The notes under the pieces were generated by a model. It ran no database searches. It was not told where the DNA came from and saw nothing but the letters and a program-made list of their open reading frames with translations. The translations under genes and the position numbers were made by a program. Positions 8,653 to 17,516 of a stretch of 64,000 nucleotides of DNA are shown here, piece after piece. The number at the start of each line of letters is the position of its first letter. Within the stretch, counting starts at the first letter, position 1. The DNA is from Flavobacteriaceae bacterium. GTDB taxonomy: Bacteria > Bacteroidota > Bacteroidia > Flavobacteriales > Flavobacteriaceae. The stretch covers positions 62,001 through 126,000 of the forward strand of contig JANRDC010000004.1 in the NCBI GenBank assembly GCA_030726725.1, read 5' to 3'.

Positions 8653-8690
8653 CGCATAAGCGATGAAGTGCCCTACTAATATGAGACGAA

Positions 8691-10172
8691 CTACCTCAAA
8701 TACAAGGCATTTCTAAAACCATTGGTGCCTTTGGATAAGTCAATCAAATAACCGTTGACTATCGCATGGGTGATGATTCCGTTTTTGCGCAACAAAAAAT
8801 TAGGGTTTTTGCCCAGATAAAGGCTTTGATCAGGGACGACAAATTGAGGACTGACTAAAAATATGGGGACCTCCACCACAGACTTACTTGGGGCTTGAGC
8901 AACCTGCCAATACAAATATCCTTTTTTGAGCATTTCAAGGGCTTGAGATATTGAGGGAATTTTTGGATCCCCGGGTTGGGGTATATATTTTTTTCCCAGG
9001 ACCAAATCGTAACCTTTGGCATCAAACTCTTCGTATCCGTAAAATGTAGACAAGTCTCCTAAATCTGTAATTTGGCTTCTGTGGTAAAAGGTTTCGTGTG
9101 CTGGATCATCTACCTCAAATCTCTGTATACCGATGTCAGTGACTCCTTGCCAATCTTCCCATTTTTGGTTTACCTCTTTGATCTTTAAATCGAATAACTT
9201 TCGATCGTTCATCGGTATATCAAAATATTTCTGATAATCTTCTTGCGCATAACTTTCATCTGCAATGGCCCCCAGTGCTGCCAGAATTGACACAAAATTC
9301 AGTTGTCTAATCACCTGTTTTTCAAGGTCATTTTGATAACCACCAGATTCAATCAACACCAAGGAAGTTCCCCACTTTTGAATATTATCTCCAAATGCTC
9401 TGGGTTCAAATGTATCGTCATAACGACCTACTTGACCTGGTGCTAATGACTGAAGTACTTCATTCATGGAGACAATCAGTTGCATTGATTTTTTTCGGGT
9501 ATCGTTGATGTCCTTAGCCTCGTTAAATGCAGTGGCTAAAAATGAAATGGTCGCTGGTTTTGGGGTAAAAGCTGCGTTGTAATAGCGGCTTTGGTCGTGT
9601 AAATTAAATCCGAAATCCGCTTCTAAACTATCTCGTATTCGCTTGAGTACTTGGCTTTCAGGCGCTTGTAGCCTCAGCGCATCTCTGTTTAAATCCATGC
9701 CCAGTTTATTTCGTCGATCGAACACCTGGGCTCCATCAGGATTGAGCATGGGCAAAAAATGTATGCTTAAGTTTTGGCGAAGTTGAGCGGTTTTGGCATC
9801 GTTAATCGGATCGCTTAAATAAGCGAGTACATCAAAAATAGCCATGGTAGCAGTGGACTCATCACCGTGCATCTGACTCCACAAAAACACTTGTGTTTTG
9901 CCCGAACCTGTGCTGATCAAATTCAGGGATCTACCCTCGACGGAGGCACCTACTTTTTGGACTTTAAACGCGGATTGGCTGCGGTATTTCTCCAACAAAG
10001 GAAGTATATCCTGGTGTTTGATACGTCGATCCTTCAGTTGAGCGACCTTGTATTTGGGATATATTTCCGCTAAATCCTGGGCGTCAAAAACCTGGGCAAA
10101 AACACTTTGCCATCCAAGAAAAAATATAAAAACTGTGCTGATTATTGCTTTGGTTTGGGGAGCGGATGCCAT
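8691..10172 (-). CDS. Exported M14-family zinc carboxypeptidase
   Basis: The 493-residue protein starts with a signal peptide (MASAPQTKAIISTVFIFFLG, then QSVFAQ with likely cleavage after VFA). The M14 peptidase domain shows the zinc ligands HGDEST (HxxE) and a distal His in FGFNLHDQ, plus the substrate-binding GMDLNRDA and a catalytic Glu candidate in VLIESGG. Family members trim C-terminal residues from proteins, peptides or cell-wall peptides. The C-terminal ~150 residues follow the catalytic domain without a recognised fold. It overlaps the upstream amidase gene by 31 bases, which suggests co-expression and a possible role in peptidoglycan peptide processing. A paralogue without signal peptide lies at 37382-38503. 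Confidence 0.88.
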   Translation of the reverse strand: MASAPQTKAIISTVFIFFLGWQSVFAQVFDAQDLAEIYPKYKVAQLKDRRIKHQDILPLLEKYRSQSAFKVQKVGASVEGRSLNLISTGSGKTQVFLWSQMHGDESTATMAIFDVLAYLSDPINDAKTAQLRQNLSIHFLPMLNPDGAQVFDRRNKLGMDLNRDALRLQAPESQVLKRIRDSLEADFGFNLHDQSRYYNAAFTPKPATISFLATAFNEAKDINDTRKKSMQLIVSMNEVLQSLAPGQVGRYDDTFEPRAFGDNIQKWGTSLVLIESGGYQNDLEKQVIRQLNFVSILAALGAIADESYAQEDYQKYFDIPMNDRKLFDLKIKEVNQKWEDWQGVTDIGIQRFEVDDPAHETFYHRSQITDLGDLSTFYGYEEFDAKGYDLVLGKKYIPQPGDPKIPSISQALEMLKKGYLYWQVAQAPSKSVVEVPIFLVSPQFVVPDQSLYLGKNPNFLLRKNGIITHAIVNGYLIDLSKGTNGFRNALYLR

Positions 10173-10816
10173 CTTAATTTGCGTGTTTTTCGTTTAACTA
10201 ACCATACAAAACGATCGCCTGGATCTGTTTTGGTGGTTTTATATCCTGGATCTATTTCTTTCCAAAGCTCAGTACCTTCGAGTTCAGTGTATTGATGATG
10301 ACCGATCAAGTATTTTATCTCTGGATATTTCTTTTTTAGGTATTTGAGGAGTTCAGCATTGGCCTTGATTTGCAAAGGAGTTAGGGGCATATCTGCCGTT
10401 CCACCCACATTTTCGATTCCGATAGCCAAGTGGTTCAATCCAATCACATGCCTAGCCATCATGTCTTCAGGCATCAATCGATAAATCGTACCGTCTTGAT
10501 CCACCAGAAAATGAGCCGATACGTTGAGGCCATTTCTACCGAGCTCTGGGCGATATGCGGGCAAATGTTCCGGGTCAAAAGCATTAAAAGACGCTTCCAA
10601 ACTAGGAATAGCCGTCCAATGCAACACCACCATTTTGGGAGATATTTTACCCGAAGGGGCATCGATTAAATATCGCTCTTTCATGTATTGTTGGGTCATG
10701 GAAACCCGCTCAGGCCCAAAAGAAATAGGCCTATCGACAATGATTGGTTTCTTTTGACCCCAAACAGCCATCAACCCAGTACACAAAAATACAATCGCGT
10801 AAAACAGCTGTTTCAT
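10142..10816 (-). CDS. Exported N-acetylmuramoyl-L-alanine amidase (Amidase_2/AmpD-like)
   Basis: It cleaves the bond between N-acetylmuramic acid and the stem peptide of peptidoglycan. The 224-residue product begins with a signal peptide (MKQLFYAIVFLCTGLMAVWG, then Q). The Amidase_2 domain shows a first zinc ligand in VVLHWTA, the fold motif VSAHFLVDQDGTIYRL, the AIGIENVG strand, a second ligand in IGHHQYT and the C-terminal KTDPGD motif equivalent to the AmpD zinc-binding Asp. It lies upstream of, and overlaps, the exported M14 peptidase gene, making a two-gene periplasmic cell-wall unit. A TAnnTTTG-like sequence (ATAATTTG) ends 4 bases before the ATG. Confidence 0.9.
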   Translation of the reverse strand: MKQLFYAIVFLCTGLMAVWGQKKPIIVDRPISFGPERVSMTQQYMKERYLIDAPSGKISPKMVVLHWTAIPSLEASFNAFDPEHLPAYRPELGRNGLNVSAHFLVDQDGTIYRLMPEDMMARHVIGLNHLAIGIENVGGTADMPLTPLQIKANAELLKYLKKKYPEIKYLIGHHQYTELEGTELWKEIDPGYKTTKTDPGDRFVWLVKRKTRKLRWHPLPKPKQ

Positions 10817-10878
10817 AAAACAAATTATGACTTAAAAATACAATTTTGAAATCACTATATTCACTAAAATTTGTTCTG

Positions 10879-12225
10879 ATGAAAAAAGTTTACTGGAGCA
10901 TCGCTTTACTAATCCTGGGCTTATCTGCCTTGTGGTTTACCCAATACCCAAAGCTGGAGATGATCAGTGGTTATTACGCCAAATACACGGCAACTTCTGT
11001 TTTTTACGCGGGACACACCTTGCCCTATTTGGTGGAAAACGATCATCAGGCCCCCTTGATAGAATGGGCCAGCGCTGAAGTAGATAAAGGTAAAAAACAG
11101 GTAAGCGCCGAAGTGTACGGACTCCAGCACAGAACCGCGGTATACCTGGACGGTATTGGCGCAATTCTAGTGCAAGACCCCGATCAATTGCCTGATTTAA
11201 AGGCGGCTAGAAGAAGTAAAACGCCTATTCCCCTTCCCTATCCCCAGGGACACCTTGAACCCAAGGACACTGTTTTTCAAGAGGTAAACTACGCTGGCGT
11301 CACAGATGCAATCGATGGGGCATTTGCCCAAAATGATGTGCAAAAAACCCGTTCTGTATTGGTGTTGTACAAAGGTCATTTAATCGGGGAAAAATACGCC
11401 TCACCTATTGGTCCTGACACCCCAATTTTGGGTTGGTCGATGACCAAAAGCGTGTTGGCTACCTGGTATGGAATATTAAGTGACCGCGGAAAACTATCTG
11501 TGTCAGATCCACTGGATTTAACTGAATGGCAGCATGATGAGCGCAGCAAAATAAAGATCGATGATCTGTTGAGAATGTCTTCAGGACTTGCCTGGGAGGA
11601 GGACTACGGGAAGCTATCCGATGTTACCCGTATGCTTTTTCAATCTGATGATATGGGACAAGCTGCTTTAGACCAAAAATCTATAGCTCCTGCAGGTACC
11701 CTTTGGAACTACTCATCGGGTACCACCAACGCTTTGGCTAAGTATATGAGGCGCTATTTTGACGATGTACATCAATATGCCCAATTTGGGTATGACGAAC
11801 TGATTGACGCCATCGGTATGTACTCTATGTTGATCGAACCCGATGTATCTGGAACTTTTGTGGCTTCCTCCTACGGCTGGGCATCCACCAGAGATTGGGG
11901 TCGATTTGGACAGCTGTACTTGCAAAAAGGGAACTGGAATGGACGACGCATATTTGCCCCTGAATGGGTGGACTATATCACCACCCCTACCCTTGACGCT
12001 GACGGAGCGTACGGTGCGCATTTTTGGCTTAATAAATCTGGTACATTACCCGATGTTCCCCGGGATATGTACTCGGCCAATGGTCATGATGGGCAATATG
12101 TTTACATCATTCCCTCCAGAGATTTGGTGGTCGTCCGCACAGGACTTGCCGAGGCCCCTGTATTTGACGCCAATGGGTTTTTAAAAGCACTTTTGTCCGC
12201 GATCAGCCCTACAACTACTCCTTAA
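10879..12225 (+). CDS. Serine hydrolase of the class C beta-lactamase-like family, membrane anchored
   Basis: Residues 1-20 form a hydrophobic N-terminal anchor or signal (MKKVYWSIALLILGLSALWF). The beta-lactamase/transpeptidase-like fold follows: the nucleophile motif SMTK (in LGWSMTKSVLATW) is the SxxK signature, NYSSGTTNALAKYM supplies the YxS element, and GHDGQYVYIIPSRDLVVVRTG is the usual C-terminal strand. Family members include esterases, D-amino-acid peptidases and beta-lactamase-like proteins; substrate and resistance function cannot be inferred. I start at the ATG at 10879 rather than the TTG at 10846 because the upstream residues are not signal-like and a near-consensus TAAAATTTG lies just before the ATG. 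Length is 448 residues. Confidence 0.85.
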   Translation: MKKVYWSIALLILGLSALWFTQYPKLEMISGYYAKYTATSVFYAGHTLPYLVENDHQAPLIEWASAEVDKGKKQVSAEVYGLQHRTAVYLDGIGAILVQDPDQLPDLKAARRSKTPIPLPYPQGHLEPKDTVFQEVNYAGVTDAIDGAFAQNDVQKTRSVLVLYKGHLIGEKYASPIGPDTPILGWSMTKSVLATWYGILSDRGKLSVSDPLDLTEWQHDERSKIKIDDLLRMSSGLAWEEDYGKLSDVTRMLFQSDDMGQAALDQKSIAPAGTLWNYSSGTTNALAKYMRRYFDDVHQYAQFGYDELIDAIGMYSMLIEPDVSGTFVASSYGWASTRDWGRFGQLYLQKGNWNGRRIFAPEWVDYITTPTLDADGAYGAHFWLNKSGTLPDVPRDMYSANGHDGQYVYIIPSRDLVVVRTGLAEAPVFDANGFLKALLSAISPTTTP

Positions 12226-12230
12226 CTTTG

Positions 12231-12238
12231 TATTTTTG
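12231..12238 (+). promoter_or_regulatory. -7 box of the menB promoter
   Basis: TATTTTTG is a perfect TAnnTTTG match, immediately preceded by a second perfect box TAACTTTG at 12223-12230. Both lie within 33 bases of the menB ATG. The ORF-track GTG start at 12238 falls inside the second box and is therefore unlikely. Confidence 0.6.
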
Positions 12239-12255
12239 TGCTCAAATCCTACCCC

Positions 12256-13098
12256 ATGAACCAGCCTGAATGGAAAACAGTCAAAGAGTACCAAGACATC
12301 ACGTATAAAAAAAGTGGTGGCGTGGCGCGTATTGCCTTCAATAGACCAGAAGTGCGCAATGCATTTAGGCCACAAACGACTTCCGAATTGTACGATGCAT
12401 TTTACGATGCACAGGAAGATCCTTCCATAGGTGTTGTGTTGTTGTGTGGCGAAGGACCTTCACCCAAAGATGGCGTATACGCCTTTTGCAGTGGAGGAGA
12501 TCAAAAAGCTAGGGGGCATCAAGGCTATGTAGGACAAGACGGCAGACATCGACTTAATATTTTGGAGGTTCAACGCCTCATTCGATTTATGCCCAAAGTG
12601 GTAATTGCCTTGGTGTCCGGTTGGGCAGTGGGCGGTGGTCACAGCCTTCATGTAGTTTGCGATTTAACCTTGGCCAGCCGGGAACACGCCATTTTTAAAC
12701 AGACAGATGCAGACGTGACGAGTTTTGACGGTGGTTATGGATCAGCCTATCTAGCCAAAATGGTGGGGCAAAAGAAAGCGAGAGAGATCTTCTTTTTGGG
12801 GCGAAACTACAGCGCTCAAGAAGCCTTTGATATGGGTATGGTCAATGCGGTGGTTTCCCACAGTGATTTGGAAATCGAAGGATGGAATTGGGCTCAAGAA
12901 ATACTGGGCAAATCCCCAACCTCAATCAAAATGCTCAAGTTTGCGATGAATCTTACCGATGACGGAATGGTGGGGCAACAGGTATTTGCCGGTGAAGCGA
13001 CCAGACTTGCCTATATGACTGAAGAGGCTAAAGAAGGTCGCGATGCTTTTTTAGAAAAGAGAAAACCCAATTTCGATCCCAACAATTGGATCGCTTAG
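12256..13098 (+). CDS. menB: 1,4-dihydroxy-2-naphthoyl-CoA synthase
   Basis: MenB closes the second ring of the naphthoquinone in menaquinone synthesis, the main respiratory quinone of Bacteroidota. The crotonase fold is recognisable: ARIAFNRPEVRNAFRPQT near the start, the oxyanion region FCSGGDQKARGHQGY, the GWAVGGGHSLHVVCDL helix and the active-site region DADVTSFDGGYGSAYLA typical for MenB. The C-terminus ends with the usual REGRDAFLEKRKPNF-type motif (here KEGRDAFLEKRKPNFDP). The start is set at the ATG 12256 (MNQPEWKTV); 280 residues match the family. No other men genes are in the window. It converges on the helicase gene with no spacer. Confidence 0.95.
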   Translation: MNQPEWKTVKEYQDITYKKSGGVARIAFNRPEVRNAFRPQTTSELYDAFYDAQEDPSIGVVLLCGEGPSPKDGVYAFCSGGDQKARGHQGYVGQDGRHRLNILEVQRLIRFMPKVVIALVSGWAVGGGHSLHVVCDLTLASREHAIFKQTDADVTSFDGGYGSAYLAKMVGQKKAREIFFLGRNYSAQEAFDMGMVNAVVSHSDLEIEGWNWAQEILGKSPTSIKMLKFAMNLTDDGMVGQQVFAGEATRLAYMTEEAKEGRDAFLEKRKPNFDPNNWIA

Positions 13099-14607
13099 TT
13101 ATTGTTTGGCAAATAACTGCGCTAACTTCAATCTGAGTTTTCGTTGATAATCCTCCTCTAACCACTCTTTGTAGTTCTTGGTATTGTTCATGATACAATA
13201 GGAATAGGTTTTGACCCGGTAGGAAATATCTTCTTGTAACAGTTTTGCTAACATCCTGGCTTCATAGATGTCTTTCGCGTTTTCATAACACAATCTCGCG
13301 TGTTGATCGATGCTGTTTTCCAAGACTGTCTTTGACTTTAAGCCCAATCTAAACACTTCTTTATAAGCGGACTTGATATCGAATTCCAACACTCTTGATT
13401 TGCCAAATCTCGCTTTCAGTTGCGGCGGCATTTCATAAGAGAAATCTCGTTCAATATCTTCATCGTTTTTGATATTCTCCAAATAATAATCGGGAAAATG
13501 GAAAATATCTTGCCAGTTCATCGGTGAATCCCAGGGACCAAAACGGGCGATGTTGTTCCCCATATCGATTACCTTAAAGGTATTTTTATCCCCAACTACC
13601 CTTGAACCCCTGCCGATCATTTGAAAATACAGCGTCAAGGATCTAGTGGCGCGATTCAATATGATGGTTTCTACCGATGGTTCGTCAAATCCTGTGGTTA
13701 AAATACTGACAGAGGTTAAAATGGCATCTGGGGTTTCAGCAAACCAACTCAAAATTTCTCTGCGTTCTGATGCAGTATTTTTATTGTCCAGGTGACGAAC
13801 TGGATATCCAGCTTTCTTAAACGTTTCGTATACGTATTTTGAGGTGCTAATTCCGTTGTTAAATATGAGTGTTTTTGTACCTGCTGCAATCTCCTCGTAG
13901 GTATCCTTCAGTTGATTTAACATCCCCATATTACCGTAGAAGGCATCAGATGATTTTACCGTGTAATCCCCATTAATCCCCAACTTTAAGGATTTTAGAC
14001 TCACGTTGCGCGCGTACAGATCCGCTCGAGCCAAATATCCCCGGTCGATCAACTCTGAAATGGAAGCGCCGATAATCAACTTTTTATAGTGATCTTTCAT
14101 CGGCAACTTGATGTTCGAACTCAAGGGCGTAGCGGTCACCCCAAGCACGATGGCATTTTTAAAAAATTTAAACAGCTTTCTAAACGAATTGTAGTGCGCC
14201 TCATCGATAATCACCAAGCCAATATTCTCCAAGGCTATTTGGTCTTCTTGCAATCGGTTGTTTAAGGTCTCTACCATGGCCACAAAACAATCAAACTGGG
14301 CCTGATCCTCTAATGTTTTTGTCTCGCTATTGATCACCCTATTGCGGACACCAAAACCGGTCAACATCTTGGAGGTTTGAACACTGAGTTCAATTCTATG
14401 GGTTAATACCACCACTTTTTTACCCCTAAGGGCGATGTACCTTCTAGCTATCTCAGAAAAAACAACCGTCTTCCCGCCACCGGTAGGCAGCTGGTACAAT
14501 ACATTGGTGTCCTCTGGAGCCTCATTTAAATAATTAAATATGGCGTCTAGGTCACGAACTTGATAGTCGTAAAGTTTCTTTTCTGAGGATTTTGTTTTGA
14601 TTTCCAA
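13099..14607 (-). CDS. Stand-alone superfamily 2 DEAD/DEAH-box helicase
   Basis: The helicase core is complete: motif I LPTGGGKT, motif II DEAH, motif III GVTATP, then the C-terminal RecA domain with LTTGFDEPSVETIIL and motif VI QMIGRGSR. The layout (N-terminal YDYQVRDLDAIF acting as Q-like motif, short C-terminal helix-rich tail of ~120 residues) resembles type III restriction-like/RAD25-like helicases common in Bacteroidota; the substrate is unknown. The ORF-track TTG at 14652 overlaps the promoter box TAATTTTG (14650-14657). The next in-frame start, TTG at 14605-14607 (EIKTKSSEKK follows), is therefore chosen, leaving the exact start uncertain. No restriction or defence partners are adjacent. 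Confidence 0.82.
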   Translation of the reverse strand: MEIKTKSSEKKLYDYQVRDLDAIFNYLNEAPEDTNVLYQLPTGGGKTVVFSEIARRYIALRGKKVVVLTHRIELSVQTSKMLTGFGVRNRVINSETKTLEDQAQFDCFVAMVETLNNRLQEDQIALENIGLVIIDEAHYNSFRKLFKFFKNAIVLGVTATPLSSNIKLPMKDHYKKLIIGASISELIDRGYLARADLYARNVSLKSLKLGINGDYTVKSSDAFYGNMGMLNQLKDTYEEIAAGTKTLIFNNGISTSKYVYETFKKAGYPVRHLDNKNTASERREILSWFAETPDAILTSVSILTTGFDEPSVETIILNRATRSLTLYFQMIGRGSRVVGDKNTFKVIDMGNNIARFGPWDSPMNWQDIFHFPDYYLENIKNDEDIERDFSYEMPPQLKARFGKSRVLEFDIKSAYKEVFRLGLKSKTVLENSIDQHARLCYENAKDIYEARMLAKLLQEDISYRVKTYSYCIMNNTKNYKEWLEEDYQRKLRLKLAQLFAKQ

Positions 14608-14649
14608 AAGTGTTCTGGTTACGCGTATGCTGCCTGTTGAACAAGCGAA

Positions 14650-14657
14650 CAAAATTA
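14650..14657 (-). promoter_or_regulatory. -7 box of the helicase gene
   Basis: The minus strand reads TAATTTTG, a perfect TAnnTTTG match. It overlaps the TTG codon listed as the ORF start, so translation must begin downstream, most likely at the TTG at 14607. Confidence 0.5.
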
Positions 14658-14682
14658 GGCGTTTTTTTGAGTGGACACAAGT

Positions 14683-15348
14683 TTAATCAATGGATTCACC
14701 GTTTAAATCTGTACTGAGCACTTCGCTTAAATAAACCAAGAATGGACGAGCGACAATGAATTTATCAACGATCTCGCGCACACCTTGAGCTGTGGTTAAC
14801 TTGTTTTGATCTAAGGGACAAGTAAATACATAGTTCTGTCTGCGCAACAATTCAATTTCAGGGTGGTTTTTATCCCATCCTTTTGGCGCTGATTTAAGGG
14901 TCGGCCCAGTAAAAGCACCCCAAGTATCCTTAAAGTTTTTTTGTTCTATAATCTGCTTTAATCCCTCAGGCTCGAGGTCGATTTCTGCACGCATTCGCGC
15001 TAACTCTTCCTTGTTAATGTCCCAATAACCGACAGCGATAAATGTATTACCCGGTTCAATATGGACGTAATAGTCCCCTTTGTTCTTTTGACCGGCTCTG
15101 GCGAAATATCCTGACAAATGAGTTTTATAAGGTGACTTATCTTTGGAAAATCGGACGTCTTTATAAATTCGAAACATGTGGATTTTTTCCAGTGCGTCTA
15201 CAGCTGAAAGAGGTTCAAAAACGGCAGATAAAAGTTGTTGAACACTAGATTTAGCCACTTCATAGCTGTCCTTATGCGCGGCAAACCAGGAGCGGTCATT
15301 GTTTTGTTGAAGCGCTGATAGAAAATCAAAAACTTGTGGTGAAATCAT
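14683..15348 (-). CDS. DUF2461 / TIGR02453 family protein
   Basis: The 221-residue protein matches the DUF2461 pattern: FDFLSALQQNNDRSWFAAHKDSYEVAK at the N-terminus, IYKDVRFSKDKSPYKTHLSGYF in the middle, then a GDYYVHIEPGNTFIAVGYW segment. The family is widespread and conserved but has no established function. No signal peptide or membrane segment is visible. It lies 9 bases downstream of truA on the same strand and could be the last gene of the his-truA transcript. The stop is followed by about 70 bases before the helicase start, so it is separate from that gene, which has its own promoter. Confidence 0.9.
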   Translation of the reverse strand: MISPQVFDFLSALQQNNDRSWFAAHKDSYEVAKSSVQQLLSAVFEPLSAVDALEKIHMFRIYKDVRFSKDKSPYKTHLSGYFARAGQKNKGDYYVHIEPGNTFIAVGYWDINKEELARMRAEIDLEPEGLKQIIEQKNFKDTWGAFTGPTLKSAPKGWDKNHPEIELLRRQNYVFTCPLDQNKLTTAQGVREIVDKFIVARPFLVYLSEVLSTDLNGESID

Positions 15349-15357
15349 AGATGAGGT

Positions 15358-16149
15358 TTAGTAGTTGATCTCATACACACCCAGACCTGAGCCTGGAGCA
15401 GCGTATTGAGGGATGGGCAAAGGTACACCTTGGAGCGTATTTGACAAATCGCATATACCTATCTCACCCCTACCCAACTGAACTAAGGTGCCCATCATCA
15501 ACCTGATTTGATAGCGCATAAACCCATGTCCACTTACCCACAAAACATAGGAAGATTCAGGAAAAAAATTGGCAGTCCACCGATCATTGTTCACCAGGCT
15601 ACATGAATCAATCGTTCTCTGTGTAGATTGATTTGGCTTTTGTGCTGCGCGCACCGTAAAATGAGTAAAATCATGAGTTCCTTGATAGAGATCTGCTCCC
15701 TTTTTCATTAAATTCAGGTCTAAATCGCCAGAAAAATGAGCCATAAAAGGTGCTGTAAATGGATGTGGCTTATCGCCGAAACAGAATAAATAGCCGTAGG
15801 TTTTACTTACTGCGTTTTTGATCGGATTAAAGTCGATAGGGACTTCAACCATGGACTCCACTTTAAGATCTTGTGGCGTGTTGCGGTTAATCAATTCAAT
15901 CCAGGGCGCTATCTCCCCCGTCAAGGGTTGGGTCAGCCACAAAGAGCAGGCTCCATCCAGGGAGGAAACTTTAGCATCTGTTCTACCTGAGGCCAATGTT
16001 TTAAAGGGTTGATCACCCAACACATACTTGAGTGTTTTTACCAACATACCTTCTACTGTTTTTTGCCCAGGTTGAATCTGCCATCCAGAATATCTAAATC
16101 CCAGGTAGGACAACCTGATCAGGTACTGGTATTTCCAAGGATCATTCAC
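15358..16149 (-). CDS. truA: tRNA pseudouridine(38-40) synthase
   Basis: TruA isomerises uridines at positions 38-40 of the tRNA anticodon stem. The 263-residue product shows the N-terminal YLIRLSYLGFRYSGWQIQP, the catalytic Asp motif ASGRTDAKVSSLDG and the C-terminal GHGFMRYQIRLMMGTLVQLG. The ATG overlaps the stop of hisIE by 4 bases (ATGA type), so it is translationally coupled to the his operon. It would thus be under his attenuation unless an internal promoter exists. Classical work on Salmonella linked TruA (HisT) to his regulation because it modifies tRNA-His; here truA is physically the promoter-distal gene of the operon. Confidence 0.95.
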   Translation of the reverse strand: MNDPWKYQYLIRLSYLGFRYSGWQIQPGQKTVEGMLVKTLKYVLGDQPFKTLASGRTDAKVSSLDGACSLWLTQPLTGEIAPWIELINRNTPQDLKVESMVEVPIDFNPIKNAVSKTYGYLFCFGDKPHPFTAPFMAHFSGDLDLNLMKKGADLYQGTHDFTHFTVRAAQKPNQSTQRTIDSCSLVNNDRWTANFFPESSYVLWVSGHGFMRYQIRLMMGTLVQLGRGEIGICDLSNTLQGVPLPIPQYAAPGSGLGVYEINY

Positions 16150-16754
16150 GAGCGAGACTGATGTCTTTGGCGTAGCACTTCGATTACTTTTTCCAATGAA
16201 TGACCTTTTGACTGAAGCAATACTAAATAGTGAAAGAGCAGGTCGGCTGCTTCACCAAGAAATAATTCAGGCTCATCCCTCATCGATTCAATAACCAATT
16301 CTACAGCCTCCTCACCAACTTTTTGGGCTACTTTGTGGATACCCGATTGATGTAAACTGCGCACATAACTCGAGGAACTTTCCGGGTTGTTCAGCCTATT
16401 TTCGATGACCTCAACGAGTTGATCCAGGAAAAGCGTACCGGGATTATTGGCCGTTGACCAACAGGTGTCGGTACCGGTATGACAAGTCGGACCCGCGGGT
16501 TTAGCTTGAATCAATAAGGTGTCACGATCACAATCAACCGAAAAACGAACCAGTGATAAATAATTTCCGCTCTCTTCCCCTTTGGTCCAAAGTCTATTCT
16601 TTGATCGGCTAAAGAAGGTGATTTTTCCAGATGCTTGAGTCTCTGCCCAAGCCTCAGCATTCATGTACCCCAACATCAAGACATTCCTGGTTTGGACATC
16701 TTGAATGATTGCGGGAATCAATCCATCGGGGCTTTTACTGAAATCTATTTCCAT
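16146..16754 (-). CDS. hisIE: Bifunctional phosphoribosyl-AMP cyclohydrolase / phosphoribosyl-ATP pyrophosphatase
   Basis: It catalyses the second and third steps of histidine synthesis. Residues 1-~105 are HisI, with MLGYMNAEAWAETQASGKITFFSRSKNRLWTKGEESGN-type signature (seen in full) and the metal-binding DCDRDTLLIQA and GPTCHTGTDTCW. The C-terminal ~95 residues are HisE (VEVIENRLNNPESSSYVRSL-like start, VGEEAVELVIES, GEAADLLFHYLVLL). The fused order is typical for Bacteroidota and enterobacteria. Size is 202 residues, as expected. It sits 6 bases after hisF and overlaps truA by 4 bases. Confidence 0.96.
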   Translation of the reverse strand: MEIDFSKSPDGLIPAIIQDVQTRNVLMLGYMNAEAWAETQASGKITFFSRSKNRLWTKGEESGNYLSLVRFSVDCDRDTLLIQAKPAGPTCHTGTDTCWSTANNPGTLFLDQLVEVIENRLNNPESSSSYVRSLHQSGIHKVAQKVGEEAVELVIESMRDEPELFLGEAADLLFHYLVLLQSKGHSLEKVIEVLRQRHQSRS

Positions 16755-16760
16755 ATGTGT

Positions 16761-17516
16761 TTATTTTCTAATGGCTATACCTTGGGTTGCAAGATACATT
16801 TTCAAATTTGGGATAGGAATCTCTCCGAAATGAAAAACACTGGCTGCAAGTACTGCATCCGCTTTTCCCAGTGTAAATGCATCCAAAAAATGCTTGGGTA
16901 CACCGGCTCCTCCTGAGGCAATAATGGGAATGTGCAGTTGTTCAGACAAATGAGCTAATGACTCTAAAGCATAACCTTGTTTGCTTCCGTCGTGATCCAT
17001 AGAAGTGAACAGCAGCTCCCCTGCCCCTCGATCTGCCGCTTCTTGGGCCCATTCAAACAAATCTAGCTCTGTCGGTACTTTTCCGCCCACCAAATGAACC
17101 TTCCACAAACTGTTGATCTGTTTTGCATCAATAGCTACCACAACACATTGACTGCCAAATGCCTGAGCTAATTCATCGATTAATGCAGGATTTCTAACTG
17201 CTGAAGAATTGATGGATATCTTATCTGCGCCATTTTTAAGCAACTTTTCCACATCGGATACCGATCGGATTCCACCGCCCACGGTAAACGGTATATCTAT
17301 GGCTTTTGAAACCTCTAAAACCAAGGAAGCCATGGTTTCTCGGGCATCTTCTGTAGCCGTAATATCCAGAAAAACCAATTCATCAGCACCCTGTTCAGCA
17401 TATTGTGCTGCAAGTGCTACAGGGTCTCCTGCATCTTTTAAATCTTGAAAATGAACGCCTTTAACGGTCCTCCCGTTTTTGATGTCTAAACAAGGAATTA
17501 TGCGTTTACTCAACAT
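16761..17516 (-). CDS. hisF: Imidazole glycerol phosphate synthase, cyclase subunit
   Basis: HisF uses ammonia delivered by HisH to convert PRFAR into imidazole glycerol phosphate and AICAR. The TIM-barrel starts with [20 protein letters not shown], contains the catalytic Asp residues in PCLDIKNG and VVAIDAKQ, and the phosphate loops GGGIRS and ASGGAG. The ORF-track start at 17609 adds 31 non-homologous residues lying within hisA. I use the ATG at 17514-17516, giving 251 residues, the standard length. The gene overlaps the hisA 3' end by 11 bases. Confidence 0.96.
   Translation of the reverse strand: MLSKRIIPCLDIKNGRTVKGVHFQDLKDAGDPVALAAQYAEQGADELVFLDITATEDARETMASLVLEVSKAIDIPFTVGGGIRSVSDVEKLLKNGADKISINSSAVRNPALIDELAQAFGSQCVVVAIDAKQINSLWKVHLVGGKVPTELDLFEWAQEAADRGAGELLFTSMDHDGSKQGYALESLAHLSEQLHIPIIASGGAGVPKHFLDAFTLGKADAVLAASVFHFGEIPIPNLKMYLATQGIAIRK

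Noticed and set aside
10846-10878. TTG-started extension of the serine hydrolase
   Set aside because: It overlaps a near-consensus -7 sequence and would place the hydrophobic signal segment internally.
13099-14607. Part of a restriction-modification or phage-defence system
   Set aside because: The helicase stands alone between menB and DUF2461 with no nuclease, methyltransferase or other defence gene nearby.
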